DNA of 64,000 bases, taken from assembly GCA_965247295.1 (NCBI GenBank), contig CBDFGQ010000005.1, positions 1 through 64,000 on the forward strand, written 5' to 3'. How positions within the stretch are numbered: the first letter of the stretch is position 1; each line of letters begins with the position of its first letter. The notes under the pieces are model-generated. The model ran no database searches and was not told where the DNA came from. It saw nothing but the letters and a program-made list of their open reading frames with translations. Origin of the DNA: CBDFGQ01 sp965247295. GTDB lineage: Bacteria; Chloroflexota; Dehalococcoidia; Lucifugimonadales; JAGWBF01. This document shows, in pieces, positions 16,294-24,406 of this stretch. The position numbers and the translations under genes were made by a program.

Positions 16294-17856
16294 TTGAAGA
16301 TCGTCACCATCGAGCAGATGCGCAGCCTGGAGGAGGCCAGCGCATCCCTTGGGACGAGCACCGATACCCTCATGGAGAACGCCGGACTTGCTGCCGCCCG
16401 AGAGGCGCGAAACGCCCTGGGAAGGGTGGCGGGACTGCCGGTGCTGGCGCTGGTGGGCCCCGGGAACAACGGAGGCGACGGGCTGGTGGTGGCTCGCCAT
16501 CTCCAGCGTTGGGGCGCCAATGTAACGGCCTACCTCCTGCACCGGGAGGGCACGGAAGACTCAAAGCTGACGATGGCCCAGGACGGTGGTGTCGCCATCA
16601 TATCCAGCGCCCAAGACCCCGAACTGAAAGCCCTGAAAGCCCAGCTCTTCCGCGCCCGCCTGGTGGTCGACGCCGTACTGGGGACCGGGCAGGCCAGACC
16701 CCTGGAGGGGACCGTCAGAGAGGCGGTGCTGCACCTCTCGGCAGCCAGGACCCGCCGCCCGGATCTGACCGTCTTGGCCCTGGACCTGCCCACCGGGATG
16801 AACGCGGACACGGGCCAAGTGGACCCCGCGTGCCCTGGCGCCGATATCACCATCACGTTCGGCTACCCCAAGGCTGGCCACTTTCGGTTCCCGGGGGCCG
16901 GAATGCTGGGCAAGCTGAGGGTAGTGGACATCGACATCCCCGGCCACCTGGCCCAAGACATCGTCCTGGAGCTCCTGACGCCGGGTTGGGTAAGCGACAG
17001 GCTTCCCCCCAGGCCCCTCAGCGGCCACAAGGGTACCTTCGGTCACACTCTGGTGATAGCCGGCTCCGGGAACTACGTGGGAGCCGCCTACCTCGCCGCT
17101 CAAGGAGCGGCCCGCGTCGGGGCCGGACTCGTGACCCTATCCACGGTCCAGAGCATATACCCCATCCTGGCGTCCAAGCTCACCGAGGTGCTTCACCTCC
17201 CCCTTCCCGACGACGGGAATGGAAGGCTCCATCCGGAGGCCGCCGGCCCGATAAAGAAGAACCTGGGTCAGTACACCTCTATCCTGGTTGGGTGCGGCCT
17301 AGGCCGTTCCAAGGGACTGGAGGAGTTCCTGCGGGACCTGCTACTGGTCGAGCCCAGGCCCTCTATCCCGGTGGTCATCGACGCCGACGCACTGAACAAT
17401 CTGTCCAAGATAGAGGGCTGGTGGCGCGACCTGGATTTTCCGGTGGTGGTCACTCCTCATCCGGGGGAGATGTCCACCCTCACCGGCGTGCCCACCCCCA
17501 ATATCCAGGACCGCCGGACGGAGTCCGCGCTGGAATGGGCGGCGCGATGGCAGGTGGTGGTAGTCCTAAAGGGAGCACACACTGTCATAGCGACCCCCGA
17601 CGGAACGTGTCGTGTGAGCCCCTTCGCCAATCCGGGCCTGGCATCGGGCGGAACGGGGGACGTGCTGACAGGGATCATCGCCGGCCTGCTGGCCCAGGGC
17701 TCGTCGCCGGAGGATGCAGCCTGCTGCGGGGTCTACCTCCACGCCGCCGCGGCGGAGACCGTCCAGGGGGAGATGGGGGATACTGGAACGCTGGCGGGAG
17801 ACTTGCTGCCCGTTCTGCCGGCGGTCATAGCGGGCATAAGACAGCGGCGCAGTTAG
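16294..17856 (+). CDS. nnr: Bifunctional NAD(P)H-hydrate epimerase / ADP-dependent NAD(P)H-hydrate dehydratase
   Basis: 520 residues, TTG start giving the family-typical MKIVTIEQMRSLE. The N-terminal epimerase domain (about 1-215) has NNGGDGLVVARHL and LDLPTGMNADTG. The C-terminal ribokinase-like dehydratase (about 230-515) has GHKGTFGHTLVIAGS, VTPHPGEMSTL, VLKGAHTVIA and the catalytic NPGLASGGTGDVLTG. The enzyme repairs hydrated nicotinamide cofactors. It follows acpS closely. Confidence 0.95.
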   Translation: MKIVTIEQMRSLEEASASLGTSTDTLMENAGLAAAREARNALGRVAGLPVLALVGPGNNGGDGLVVARHLQRWGANVTAYLLHREGTEDSKLTMAQDGGVAIISSAQDPELKALKAQLFRARLVVDAVLGTGQARPLEGTVREAVLHLSAARTRRPDLTVLALDLPTGMNADTGQVDPACPGADITITFGYPKAGHFRFPGAGMLGKLRVVDIDIPGHLAQDIVLELLTPGWVSDRLPPRPLSGHKGTFGHTLVIAGSGNYVGAAYLAAQGAARVGAGLVTLSTVQSIYPILASKLTEVLHLPLPDDGNGRLHPEAAGPIKKNLGQYTSILVGCGLGRSKGLEEFLRDLLLVEPRPSIPVVIDADALNNLSKIEGWWRDLDFPVVVTPHPGEMSTLTGVPTPNIQDRRTESALEWAARWQVVVVLKGAHTVIATPDGTCRVSPFANPGLASGGTGDVLTGIIAGLLAQGSSPEDAACCGVYLHAAAAETVQGEMGDTGTLAGDLLPVLPAVIAGIRQRRS

Positions 17857-17879
17857 GCCCTGGATGCCCTTGCTCCCGG

Positions 17880-17888
17880 TGATATAAT
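17880..17888 (+). promoter_or_regulatory. Extended -10 promoter element for the NHL-repeat gene
   Basis: TGATATAAT is a perfect extended -10 (TGnTATAAT). It lies just after the nnr stop and about 155 bases upstream of the NHL-protein start. No matching -35 was seen, as is usual for extended -10 promoters. Confidence 0.45.
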
Positions 17889-17991
17889 GTGGTGTGCGCC
17901 CGAGAGGGCAAGAGCCTATCCCGAGAACCTCCAGGACACCCCAGTCCGAAGTCTGCCTTACTACTTCCTGCCTCCAGACGGGGGGTTAAAC

Positions 17992-18021
17992 AATCTCTTG
18001 AAATGAGATTCTAGAAAACCT
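17992..18021 (+). promoter_or_regulatory. Putative regulatory element shared with the region upstream of the nitronate monooxygenase gene
   Basis: AATCTCT at 17992-17998, 8 bases, then GATTCTAGAAAACCT at 18007-18021. The region before the nitronate monooxygenase gene (29348-29371) has AATCTCT, 2 bases, then GATTCTAGAAAGCCT. AATCTC and GAGATT here also form an inverted repeat. In both places the element lies shortly upstream of the SD. Confidence 0.4.
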
Positions 18022-18043
18022 ACGGGGAGGGGATAGTACTGAG

Positions 18044-18916
18044 ATGACGAACGGTAAATTTACCTACCAGTTGGTCCAAGACTGGGCCAGGCTACCCGGT
18101 GGGGAGAGCTTCGGGACGGTCAGCGCCTTGGCCACCGACTTCGAGGACCGGGTGTACGTGTTCCAGCGAAAGGACCCGCCGGTTGTAATCTTCCAGCAGG
18201 ATGGCCAGCACATCACTTCCTGGGGCACGGGGATGATCACCGACCCCCATGGCCTGTGCAGCGTCAACGACATCGCCTACGTCACTGACCGGGAAGACTC
18301 GGTGGCGATGGTCCTTACCCTGAAGGGCAAGCCCCTCCAGGTCCTGGGTCGCCGGGGCGTCCACTCGGACACAGGCTGCGAGAAGGCCGGCGACCTGGTG
18401 CCACGGGCCTCCGGGCCCTTCAACTACCCAACCGAGCTGTATCCCGCGCCTTCGGGAGAGCTGTACGTCTCGGACGGCTACCGGAACAGCCGCGTGCACC
18501 GGTTCTCCAGCGAAGGCCGGCTTATCGGCTCCTGGGGAGAGCCCGGCAAGACCGACCCCAACCAGTTTCATTTGCCCCACAGCATCCTGGTCGGCCGGGA
18601 CGACCGCATTTACGTGTGTGACCGGGAGAACAGCCGCATCCAGGTCTTCTCGGCGGACGGGGGTTACCTGGAGACGTGGGCAGACATCCACAGGCCCACC
18701 GACATCGCCGTGGACGCGGATGGCAACTTCTACGTGAGTGAGCTGGCGGTTGACGGTTCGGAGCCAAGGGTCAGCGTGCTGGACCGTAATGGTGGAGTGC
18801 TGGCCCGCTTCGAGTCCCGCTCGGCCCATGGCATATGGGCAGACTCCCGAGGGGACATCTATCTCGCCCTCGGCGGCGATAAAAGCGTGGACAAGTACGT
18901 ACGTCAGCAAAACTAG
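18044..18916 (+). CDS. NHL-repeat beta-propeller protein
   Basis: 290 residues, ATG preceded by GGGGAGGGG. The protein consists of repeated propeller blades of NHL type: FGTVSALATDFEDRVYVF, FNYPTELYPAPSGELYVSDGYRNSRV, FHLPHSILVGRDDRIYVCDRENSRIQVF, PTDIAVDADGNFYVSEL and AHGIWADSRGDIYLA. There is no signal peptide, so it is probably cytoplasmic. The repeat pattern resembles the peptidylamidoglycolate-lyase/SMP-30-like six-bladed propellers, but I see no evidence for a specific reaction. It may be co-transcribed with the SDR and aminotransferase that follow. Confidence 0.75.
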   Translation: MTNGKFTYQLVQDWARLPGGESFGTVSALATDFEDRVYVFQRKDPPVVIFQQDGQHITSWGTGMITDPHGLCSVNDIAYVTDREDSVAMVLTLKGKPLQVLGRRGVHSDTGCEKAGDLVPRASGPFNYPTELYPAPSGELYVSDGYRNSRVHRFSSEGRLIGSWGEPGKTDPNQFHLPHSILVGRDDRIYVCDRENSRIQVFSADGGYLETWADIHRPTDIAVDADGNFYVSELAVDGSEPRVSVLDRNGGVLARFESRSAHGIWADSRGDIYLALGGDKSVDKYVRQQN

Positions 18917-18989
18917 GCCGTTGCCCAAACTTACCCCGCGTCGTTCGACGTTCTATTAGCTAGGAGAACCCCCCAACGGAGACATCGCT

Positions 18990-19788
18990 ATGGACTTAGG
19001 ACTTAAGGGCAAGGTTGCCATTATCACCGGCGGCAGCAAGGGCATAGGCAAGGCTGGCGGCATGGCGGCTCGCCCAAGAGGGGGCCGGGGTCACCATATG
19101 CGCTAGGCGCGTGGACCTCCTGGAGCAGGTCGCCGAGGAGATCCGGATGAAGACCGAAGGGGAGGTCCTGCCGGTCCAGGCCGACGTTACCGTGCACCAG
19201 GATATCGAGCGGGTGGTGACCGCTACCCTGGAGCGATTCGGCAGGTTGGACATTCTGGTGAACAACGCGGGTCAGTCCGCCGCCGGCCCCTTCGAAAGCG
19301 TGACAGATGAGGACTGGCAGGCGGACTTTGACCTCAAGCTCTGGTCCGCCATTCGCTTCGCTCGGCTGAGCATACCCCACATGCGGGAGGTCGGCGGCGG
19401 CAGAATCGTAAACGTTACCAACCTGGGAGCAAAGGCGCCGGGGCCGGGTTCCGTTCCTACATCCGTGTCTCGGGCGGCAGGTATCGCCGTTACCAAGGCC
19501 ATGTCTAAGGACCTGGCCAAAGACAACATCCTGGTGAACACCGTCTGCATTGGTCTGATAAAGAGCGGCCAGCACGAGCGACGCTTCGACGGCGGAAAGT
19601 CCCGTAACCCTAACCTGACCCTTGAGGAGTTTTACCAGCAGATGGCTGGGGCCAGGGAGATACCCCTGGGGCGTGTGGGAGAGGCCGAGGAGGCCGGTGA
19701 TACCATCGCTTTTCTATGTTCGGACCGAGCCAGCTATCTGACGGGTATAGCGGTAAACATAGACGGCGGTGCCTCACCGGTGGTTTAG
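18990..19788 (+). pseudogene. SDR-family oxidoreductase with a frameshift near the N-terminus
   Basis: The start ATG 18990 gives LKGKVAIITGGSKGIGKA, the Rossmann TGxxxGIG motif, then the frame ends at a TAG at 19104. The next frame carries AWRLAQEGAGVTICARR and continues to 19788 with LDILVNNAGQSAAG, a modified catalytic region and ITGIAVNIDGG-type C-terminus (LTGIAVNIDGGASPVV). One extra base near 19053 (GCTGGCGG) explains the shift. The usual YxxxK is also altered: the segment after VNVTNLGAKAPG reads SVSRAAGIAVTKA, with no tyrosine four residues before the lysine. If the shift is real the gene is dead; if it is a sequence error the product is about 265 residues. Confidence 0.75.
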
Positions 19789-20004
19789 GCGGCGTTTGGG
19801 AGCTCCCACTGCCTGTACTCGCGGGCCTGCTGCCAGGCATGCGAGGGGAGTACCAGCTACCCGAAAAGGGACCTCCCATGTGTCAGCCAACACCAATTCC
19901 CCTCTCCCTCGATAGGAGAGGGTCGGGGCGAGGTAAATGCTCCCTCCCCCTAGTGGTAGAAGGGCCAAAGTGAGGCCTGGGAATCTTTGTCAACGGAGGG
20001 GACC
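19789..20004. other. Intergenic region with a GC-rich hairpin repeat
   Basis: 216 bases between the SDR and aminotransferase genes. At about 19900-19945 there is CCTCTCC...GGAGAGG followed by GTCGGGGCGAGG, a hairpin of the type found repeatedly in intergenic regions of many bacterial genomes. A similar hairpin-containing stretch is at 48080-48150. No gene is seen. Confidence 0.45.
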
Positions 20005-21198
20005 ATGCACGACTACATGAAGGAGTTCAACCCATCTCCGCGGACTCTGATGGGGCCCGGCCCCAGCGACGTGCACCCGAGGGTGCTCCAGGCAATGGCC
20101 GCGCCCATCCTGGGACACCTCGACCCCGAGTTCCTTCGCGTCATGGACGACGTGATGGAGATGTTGCGAATCGTCTTCCGTACCTCCAACAGGCTGACCT
20201 TGCCCATCTCGGCAACGGGGACGGCGGCCATGGAGGCCGCCTTCTGCAACGTGGTGGAGCCCGGCGATACGGTGGTGATCGCCATAAACGCCTACTTTGG
20301 AAACCGGATGGCTGACATCGCCTCCCGGTGCGGTGCCCAGGTCCAGATCGTGAAGTTCCCCTGGGGCAAAGCCGTGGGCCCCGACCTTTCTCCCCTGGAA
20401 GAGGAGATTAAAAAGCACCATCGGGTGAAGGCCGTTGGGGTCGTCCACGGCGAGACCTCGACGGGCGTCCTCAGCCCCTTGAAGGAGATCGCCGAGCTAG
20501 CCCACCGATACGACGCCCTTCTAATTGCCGACGCAGTGACCACCCTTGGGGGCCAGGAGGTGGCCGTGGATGAGTGGGAGGTGGACATCTGCTACAGCGC
20601 CACCCAAAAGTGCCTGGGTGCGCCCCCGGGCCTGGCGCCCATCACCATCGGGCCCAGGGCCGCCAAGGTGCTTTCGGAACGGGTGACCAAGGTCCAGAGC
20701 TTCTACCTCAACTTGGCCAACCTGGAGACGTACTGGTCTCAGAACCGCGTGTACCATCACACCGCACCGATCTCCATGATATACGCCCTCCGTGAGTCCC
20801 TTCGCATGGCCATGGAGGAAGGGATGGAGCAGCGGCTGCGGCGCCACGCCCGCAATGCGGAGGCCCTCAGGGCCGGCTTGGAGGCGTTGGGGCTGGAGCT
20901 TTTCGCCGACCCCGCTCACCGGCTGGATCCCCTGACGACGGTGTTGGCCCCCCAAAGGATGGAAGAGGCCCGGGTGCGTCGTAAGCTGCTGATGGAGTAC
21001 GGAATTGAGATAGGCGGAGGGCTGGGTGAAATCGCGGGTCGGGTCTGGCGTATAGGCCTCATGGGTGAGTCTTCAAGGGAAAGAAACGTCCTGGCCTTCC
21101 TCTCCGCGTTCGAGCGCATACTGCCCGAGGAGGGCTACGAGGTCGCCCGAGGAGCGGGAGTGGCAGCCGCCCAGCGGAGCCTGGCATCGGAATCATAG
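20005..21198 (+). CDS. Alanine-glyoxylate / serine-glyoxylate-type aminotransferase
   Basis: 397 residues from ATG 20005, chosen because GGAGGGG lies just upstream; a TTG 18 bases earlier has no SD. It is a fold-type I PLP enzyme of class V: GPGPSDVHPRVL at the start, ATGTAAMEAA (phosphate-binding), DAVTTLGG (cofactor Asp), and SATQKCLGAPPG with the Schiff-base lysine. Family members transfer an amino group from alanine or serine to glyoxylate, giving glycine. The glycolate oxidase operon 0.5 kb downstream would supply glyoxylate, which supports this substrate. The exact donor is not determined. Confidence 0.88.
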   Translation: MHDYMKEFNPSPRTLMGPGPSDVHPRVLQAMAAPILGHLDPEFLRVMDDVMEMLRIVFRTSNRLTLPISATGTAAMEAAFCNVVEPGDTVVIAINAYFGNRMADIASRCGAQVQIVKFPWGKAVGPDLSPLEEEIKKHHRVKAVGVVHGETSTGVLSPLKEIAELAHRYDALLIADAVTTLGGQEVAVDEWEVDICYSATQKCLGAPPGLAPITIGPRAAKVLSERVTKVQSFYLNLANLETYWSQNRVYHHTAPISMIYALRESLRMAMEEGMEQRLRRHARNAEALRAGLEALGLELFADPAHRLDPLTTVLAPQRMEEARVRRKLLMEYGIEIGGGLGEIAGRVWRIGLMGESSRERNVLAFLSAFERILPEEGYEVARGAGVAAAQRSLASES

Positions 21199-21259
21199 AC
21201 GGCCGTATCCCCGTAGCTACCCCCCGCGCAAGTAGCCTGATAGCAGGACTAACGTGGAT

Positions 21260-21398
21260 GTCATTCTGAACCCGCCCCACGCGGGTGAAGAATCTGGTGG
21301 GGGCTTAGGACTTCTGTGAGACCCTCCTCCCCGCTCCGATACCTTTCGCTGAATTTATCCTGAGCGAGACATAGATTCTTCACTTCGTTCAGAATGAC
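21260..21398. repeat. Dispersed intergenic palindromic repeat (copy 1)
   Basis: Begins GTCATTCTGAAC...GTGAAGAATCT and ends AGATTCTTCACTTCGTTCAGAATGAC, so the two ends are imperfect inverted copies of each other with about 75 bases between. Related copies occur at 43917-44048 and 61162-61227. It encodes nothing and sits between genes. Confidence 0.75.
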
Positions 21399-21446
21399 AA
21401 GAGCGAAGGGCTCAAGGTGACAGGAAAACTTGCACATCTGCCTTGG

Positions 21447-21659
21447 CTAATCTATGTCCGGCGGCCACCGACGCCTGAACCGGTGAATCCTGGCCCGGAA
21501 CCTGATGAGGTTGATGAGGCTGGCAAGGCCAAAGAATATGATGATCAGCGGCCAGAACCGGCCCACGGCGTTATCCGAGATGCCAAGGCTCTCCAGCAGA
21601 AAAAGGACTCCAAAGAAAATAATGGCCAGGCTGAGCAGCCCCGCGCATCCTATCATCAC
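21447..21659 (-). CDS. Small two-helix membrane protein (LiaI/LiaF-like transmembrane domain)
   Basis: 70 residues. The start is GTG 21659 or ATG 21656, which cannot be separated. Two hydrophobic helices (LLSLAIIFFGVLFLLESL and FWPLIIIFFGLASLI) are linked by SDNAVGR, followed by a basic tail (RFRARIHRFRRRW). The F-W-P-x-I-I-I-x-x-G pattern is typical of the LiaI-LiaF-like transmembrane region (DUF5668). Its role is unknown; in other bacteria such domains belong to envelope-stress systems. Confidence 0.7.
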   Translation of the reverse strand: MMIGCAGLLSLAIIFFGVLFLLESLGISDNAVGRFWPLIIIFFGLASLINLIRFRARIHRFRRRWPPDID

Positions 21660-21730
21660 TCAGTACGCCGTACCGAAAGGCCACCGTGGCGATGGCCCCT
21701 CGATCTTCTGGAACGTCGCTTCCGTCGCCC

Positions 21731-23053
21731 CTACCCCTCTCGCCGGTATGCCTCATCCAGGACGTCCACCACGTGGCGCACCCGACCCGTGATGCCTGCC
21801 CGCCGGAGTCCCGTTTCCAGCTGTATCATGCATCCGGGGTTGGCCGTAGCCACCGTATCCGCTCCCGTGGCCTGGACGGCGGCCACCTTGCTCTCCAGGA
21901 GTCTCCGCGAGAGCTCCGCCTGGGTGATGGAGTAGATGCCCGCGGCACCGCAGCACCGGCTGGCGTCGTCCATCTCCACCAGCTCCAGCCCAGGTATGGA
22001 ACTCAGGATGGCCCTGGGAGCCTCGGTAATCCTCTGAGCGTGGGCCAGATGACACGGGTCCTGGTAGGTAACGCGTCCGCTGACCACACCTTGTGGCGGA
22101 CGGAAGGGCAGTTCCACCAGGTACTCAGTCACGTCTCGGGTCATGTGGCCAAGACGTTCGGCCTTGTCACGGTATTGGGCGTCGTCTTTGAGCAGCTCGC
22201 CATACTCCTTCATGGCGGACCCACAACCCGCCGACGCTACCACGACCACCTCCACGTCTGCATTCAGGAAAACGTCTATGTTACGACGCGCCATCCTCCG
22301 GGCCATGTCCAGGTCCCCGCTGTGCAGGTTCAAAGCGCCACAGCATCCCTGGCCAACGGGCACTGCAACGGTACAGGAGTTTGCCGTCAGCACCCGCACC
22401 GTCGCCTCCATCGTGGGGCCCTGCACCAGGGGCATGACACACCCCGAGAGGAGGCCCACCACCACCCTCTCGGTGCCCCTGGCGGGGTACACGGAGGGGG
22501 TAGGGGCAAAGAACGGCCGGGAGAGGGCCGGAAGGCCGGCTTCCATCTCTGTGACCTTGCCCGGAAGGAGATTTAGCAGGTGAGACTTGCGCAGCACACT
22601 CTGGAAACCCCAGCGCTGATATAGCCAAAGCAGGGTAGCGAACGCCCGCAGGCGTCCGGGATGGGGAAGGGCGCCCCGCAAGAGTAGGGCCTTCACGAGC
22701 CTGAGGCGCCATGACTCCTTGCGATGTTTGAGTACCTGGGCACGGGTTGACTCCATGAGGCGGCCGTAGGGTACCCCAGACGGGCACACAGCCTCGCAGG
22801 CTCGACATTGCAGGCAAAGGTCCCAGTGGGACACCATCCGCTGGCTGATTCCCAAGCGGCCCTCGTTCACCGCCTTCATCAGGGCGATGCGACCTCGCGG
22901 CGATTCCGTCTCCACGCTTAGCTCAACGTAGGTGGGACAGGCGCTCAAACAGAGGCCGCAGTGGACGCAGCGGTAAAGGTCTTCCTCTCTGGGAACGTCA
23001 GGCCCCTCAAAGGTCGGCCCGAGCTTGAACGGAAGCCTGGTCTGGTCGCCCAT
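21731..23053 (-). CDS. glcF: Glycolate oxidase iron-sulfur subunit
   Basis: 440 residues from ATG 23053, two bases after the glcE stop and with GGGAAGGA upstream; the longer open frame would overlap glcE. Two 4Fe-4S ferredoxin motifs are present near the N-terminus (CVHCGLCLSACP and CLQCRACEAVCPSG). They are followed by two CCG cysteine-rich domains (GCVMPLVQG...GCCGAL and DPCHLAHAQR...RCCGAAGIY). This subunit passes electrons from the flavoprotein subunits to the quinone pool. It is the last gene of glcD-glcE-glcF. Confidence 0.93.
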   Translation of the reverse strand: MGDQTRLPFKLGPTFEGPDVPREEDLYRCVHCGLCLSACPTYVELSVETESPRGRIALMKAVNEGRLGISQRMVSHWDLCLQCRACEAVCPSGVPYGRLMESTRAQVLKHRKESWRLRLVKALLLRGALPHPGRLRAFATLLWLYQRWGFQSVLRKSHLLNLLPGKVTEMEAGLPALSRPFFAPTPSVYPARGTERVVVGLLSGCVMPLVQGPTMEATVRVLTANSCTVAVPVGQGCCGALNLHSGDLDMARRMARRNIDVFLNADVEVVVVASAGCGSAMKEYGELLKDDAQYRDKAERLGHMTRDVTEYLVELPFRPPQGVVSGRVTYQDPCHLAHAQRITEAPRAILSSIPGLELVEMDDASRCCGAAGIYSITQAELSRRLLESKVAAVQATGADTVATANPGCMIQLETGLRRAGITGRVRHVVDVLDEAYRREG

Positions 23054-23055
23054 GG

Positions 23056-24396
23056 CTATATCCTTCCCAAGTACCTTCCGGGGTTCAGTATCCCAGACGG
23101 GTCCAGCTCTTGCTTGATACGGCGCATGATCCGAGTACCATCTACGGAATCGCCCCACACATCTATCCCAGCCTTCACCTCCAAGGGACACATCTCCACC
23201 ACCACATGCCCTCCGTAGGCGCGTAATCTCTCCCGCAGCCCCTCTATAACGTACCGGACCGGCTCCGAACTAAGGGTTTCGCCGGCTCCAGCCCACGAGA
23301 GAAGCCGTACCAGTCCGGAGCCCACATCGGCCACGATACCCGGAGCCAGGGGGAGGCCCTCTAGCGAACACGCGGTCGCCAGGACGTCACCTACCTGGGA
23401 GGGAAGGCTACTGAGCCGAAGGGCGAGTTGAGGTCGGCCCTCCTCCAGCCAGCCCAGGTCGGTCATCCCCTGCCACAGGACATCACCCTCCTCCCGGGAG
23501 AGCCTTTCAACGGATTTGGCCCCGGCTTGTGCCATTAACCTGGCCGAGTCGTCTTCTACTCTATCGACGGCCACCTTCCGGCCCGCGAACAGGACCAGTA
23601 CGGCGGCCTCCGCCCCACCACGGGGTCCCAGGCCGGGCAGCCTTCTAGCGATCTCGGCGTTTATCACCACCAGCGCCTGCGGCGTAGAGCTCTGGCGGAG
23701 GAGGTCGTGAGCCATTTCCACGGCCCTCGTTAGGGATGGACAGGCAGCCACCAGGGTCCTGCGGTCAGCGGGCAGGGGGGCTACCTTGAAGGTGGCCTCC
23801 ACTATCACTCCCAGGGTCCCAAGGGAGCCCGTATACAGCTTGTTAAGGTCATAGCCGGTTACATTCTTGACTACCCTTCCTCCCGCCTTGGTGGTGGCGC
23901 CGCCGGAGTGCACCACCTTTATGCCGATAAGCCAGTCCCTGGCCGTGCCGAAGGTCAGCCGAGAGGGGCCGCTGGCGTTGGCCGCCAGAATCCCTCCAAC
24001 TGTGGCGCGGGAAGGCAGGGGCGCTTCCAAGGGCAGGTACTGCCCCTGGGTGGCAAGCTCCCTCTGTAACGCCTCCAGGCTGATTCCGGCCTCAACGCTG
24101 GCCACCAGGTCGGCGGGCTCGTGAAAGAGGATGCGGTTGAGGCGGCCCAGGCCCACCACCAGATCCACCCTGGCTGGCAAATTGCCCAGCGCCATCTGAG
24201 TCCCCCCACCCCAGGGCGTCACCGCCTTGCCTTCCGTGGCCGCGAATGAGAGCACTTCAGAGACGGCTTCTACGCTTGTCGGGAACACAGCCGTATCGGG
24301 AGTGTGGCCACCCACGGCGTAGTTTGGGAGTTCATCCGCAGGTGCGAAAGTCTCGCGACCCAGGGAATGGACGAGCGTGTCCGTTAGCGACGTCAT
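23056..24396 (-). CDS. glcE: Glycolate oxidase FAD-binding subunit
   Basis: 446 residues, ATG. FAD-binding type 4 (PCMH) fold: VTPWGGGTQMALG in the pyrophosphate-binding region, PSRATVGGILAANASGPSR and GGRVVKNVTGYDLNKLYTGSLGTLG. The C-terminal part is shorter and more variable than GlcD, as expected for GlcE, and ends DPSGILNPGRYLG. It lies 10 bases from glcD and 2 bases from glcF, so it is part of a tight operon. Confidence 0.92.
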   Translation of the reverse strand: MTSLTDTLVHSLGRETFAPADELPNYAVGGHTPDTAVFPTSVEAVSEVLSFAATEGKAVTPWGGGTQMALGNLPARVDLVVGLGRLNRILFHEPADLVASVEAGISLEALQRELATQGQYLPLEAPLPSRATVGGILAANASGPSRLTFGTARDWLIGIKVVHSGGATTKAGGRVVKNVTGYDLNKLYTGSLGTLGVIVEATFKVAPLPADRRTLVAACPSLTRAVEMAHDLLRQSSTPQALVVINAEIARRLPGLGPRGGAEAAVLVLFAGRKVAVDRVEDDSARLMAQAGAKSVERLSREEGDVLWQGMTDLGWLEEGRPQLALRLSSLPSQVGDVLATACSLEGLPLAPGIVADVGSGLVRLLSWAGAGETLSSEPVRYVIEGLRERLRAYGGHVVVEMCPLEVKAGIDVWGDSVDGTRIMRRIKQELDPSGILNPGRYLGRI

Positions 24397-24406
24397 GGCG
24401 TGACCA

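Noticed and set aside
16269..17882. A 537-codon open frame overlapping nnr in another frame
   Set aside because: Its product is almost all Gly, Pro, Arg and Ser, the usual signature of a shifted frame in GC-rich DNA, while nnr has full domain signatures.
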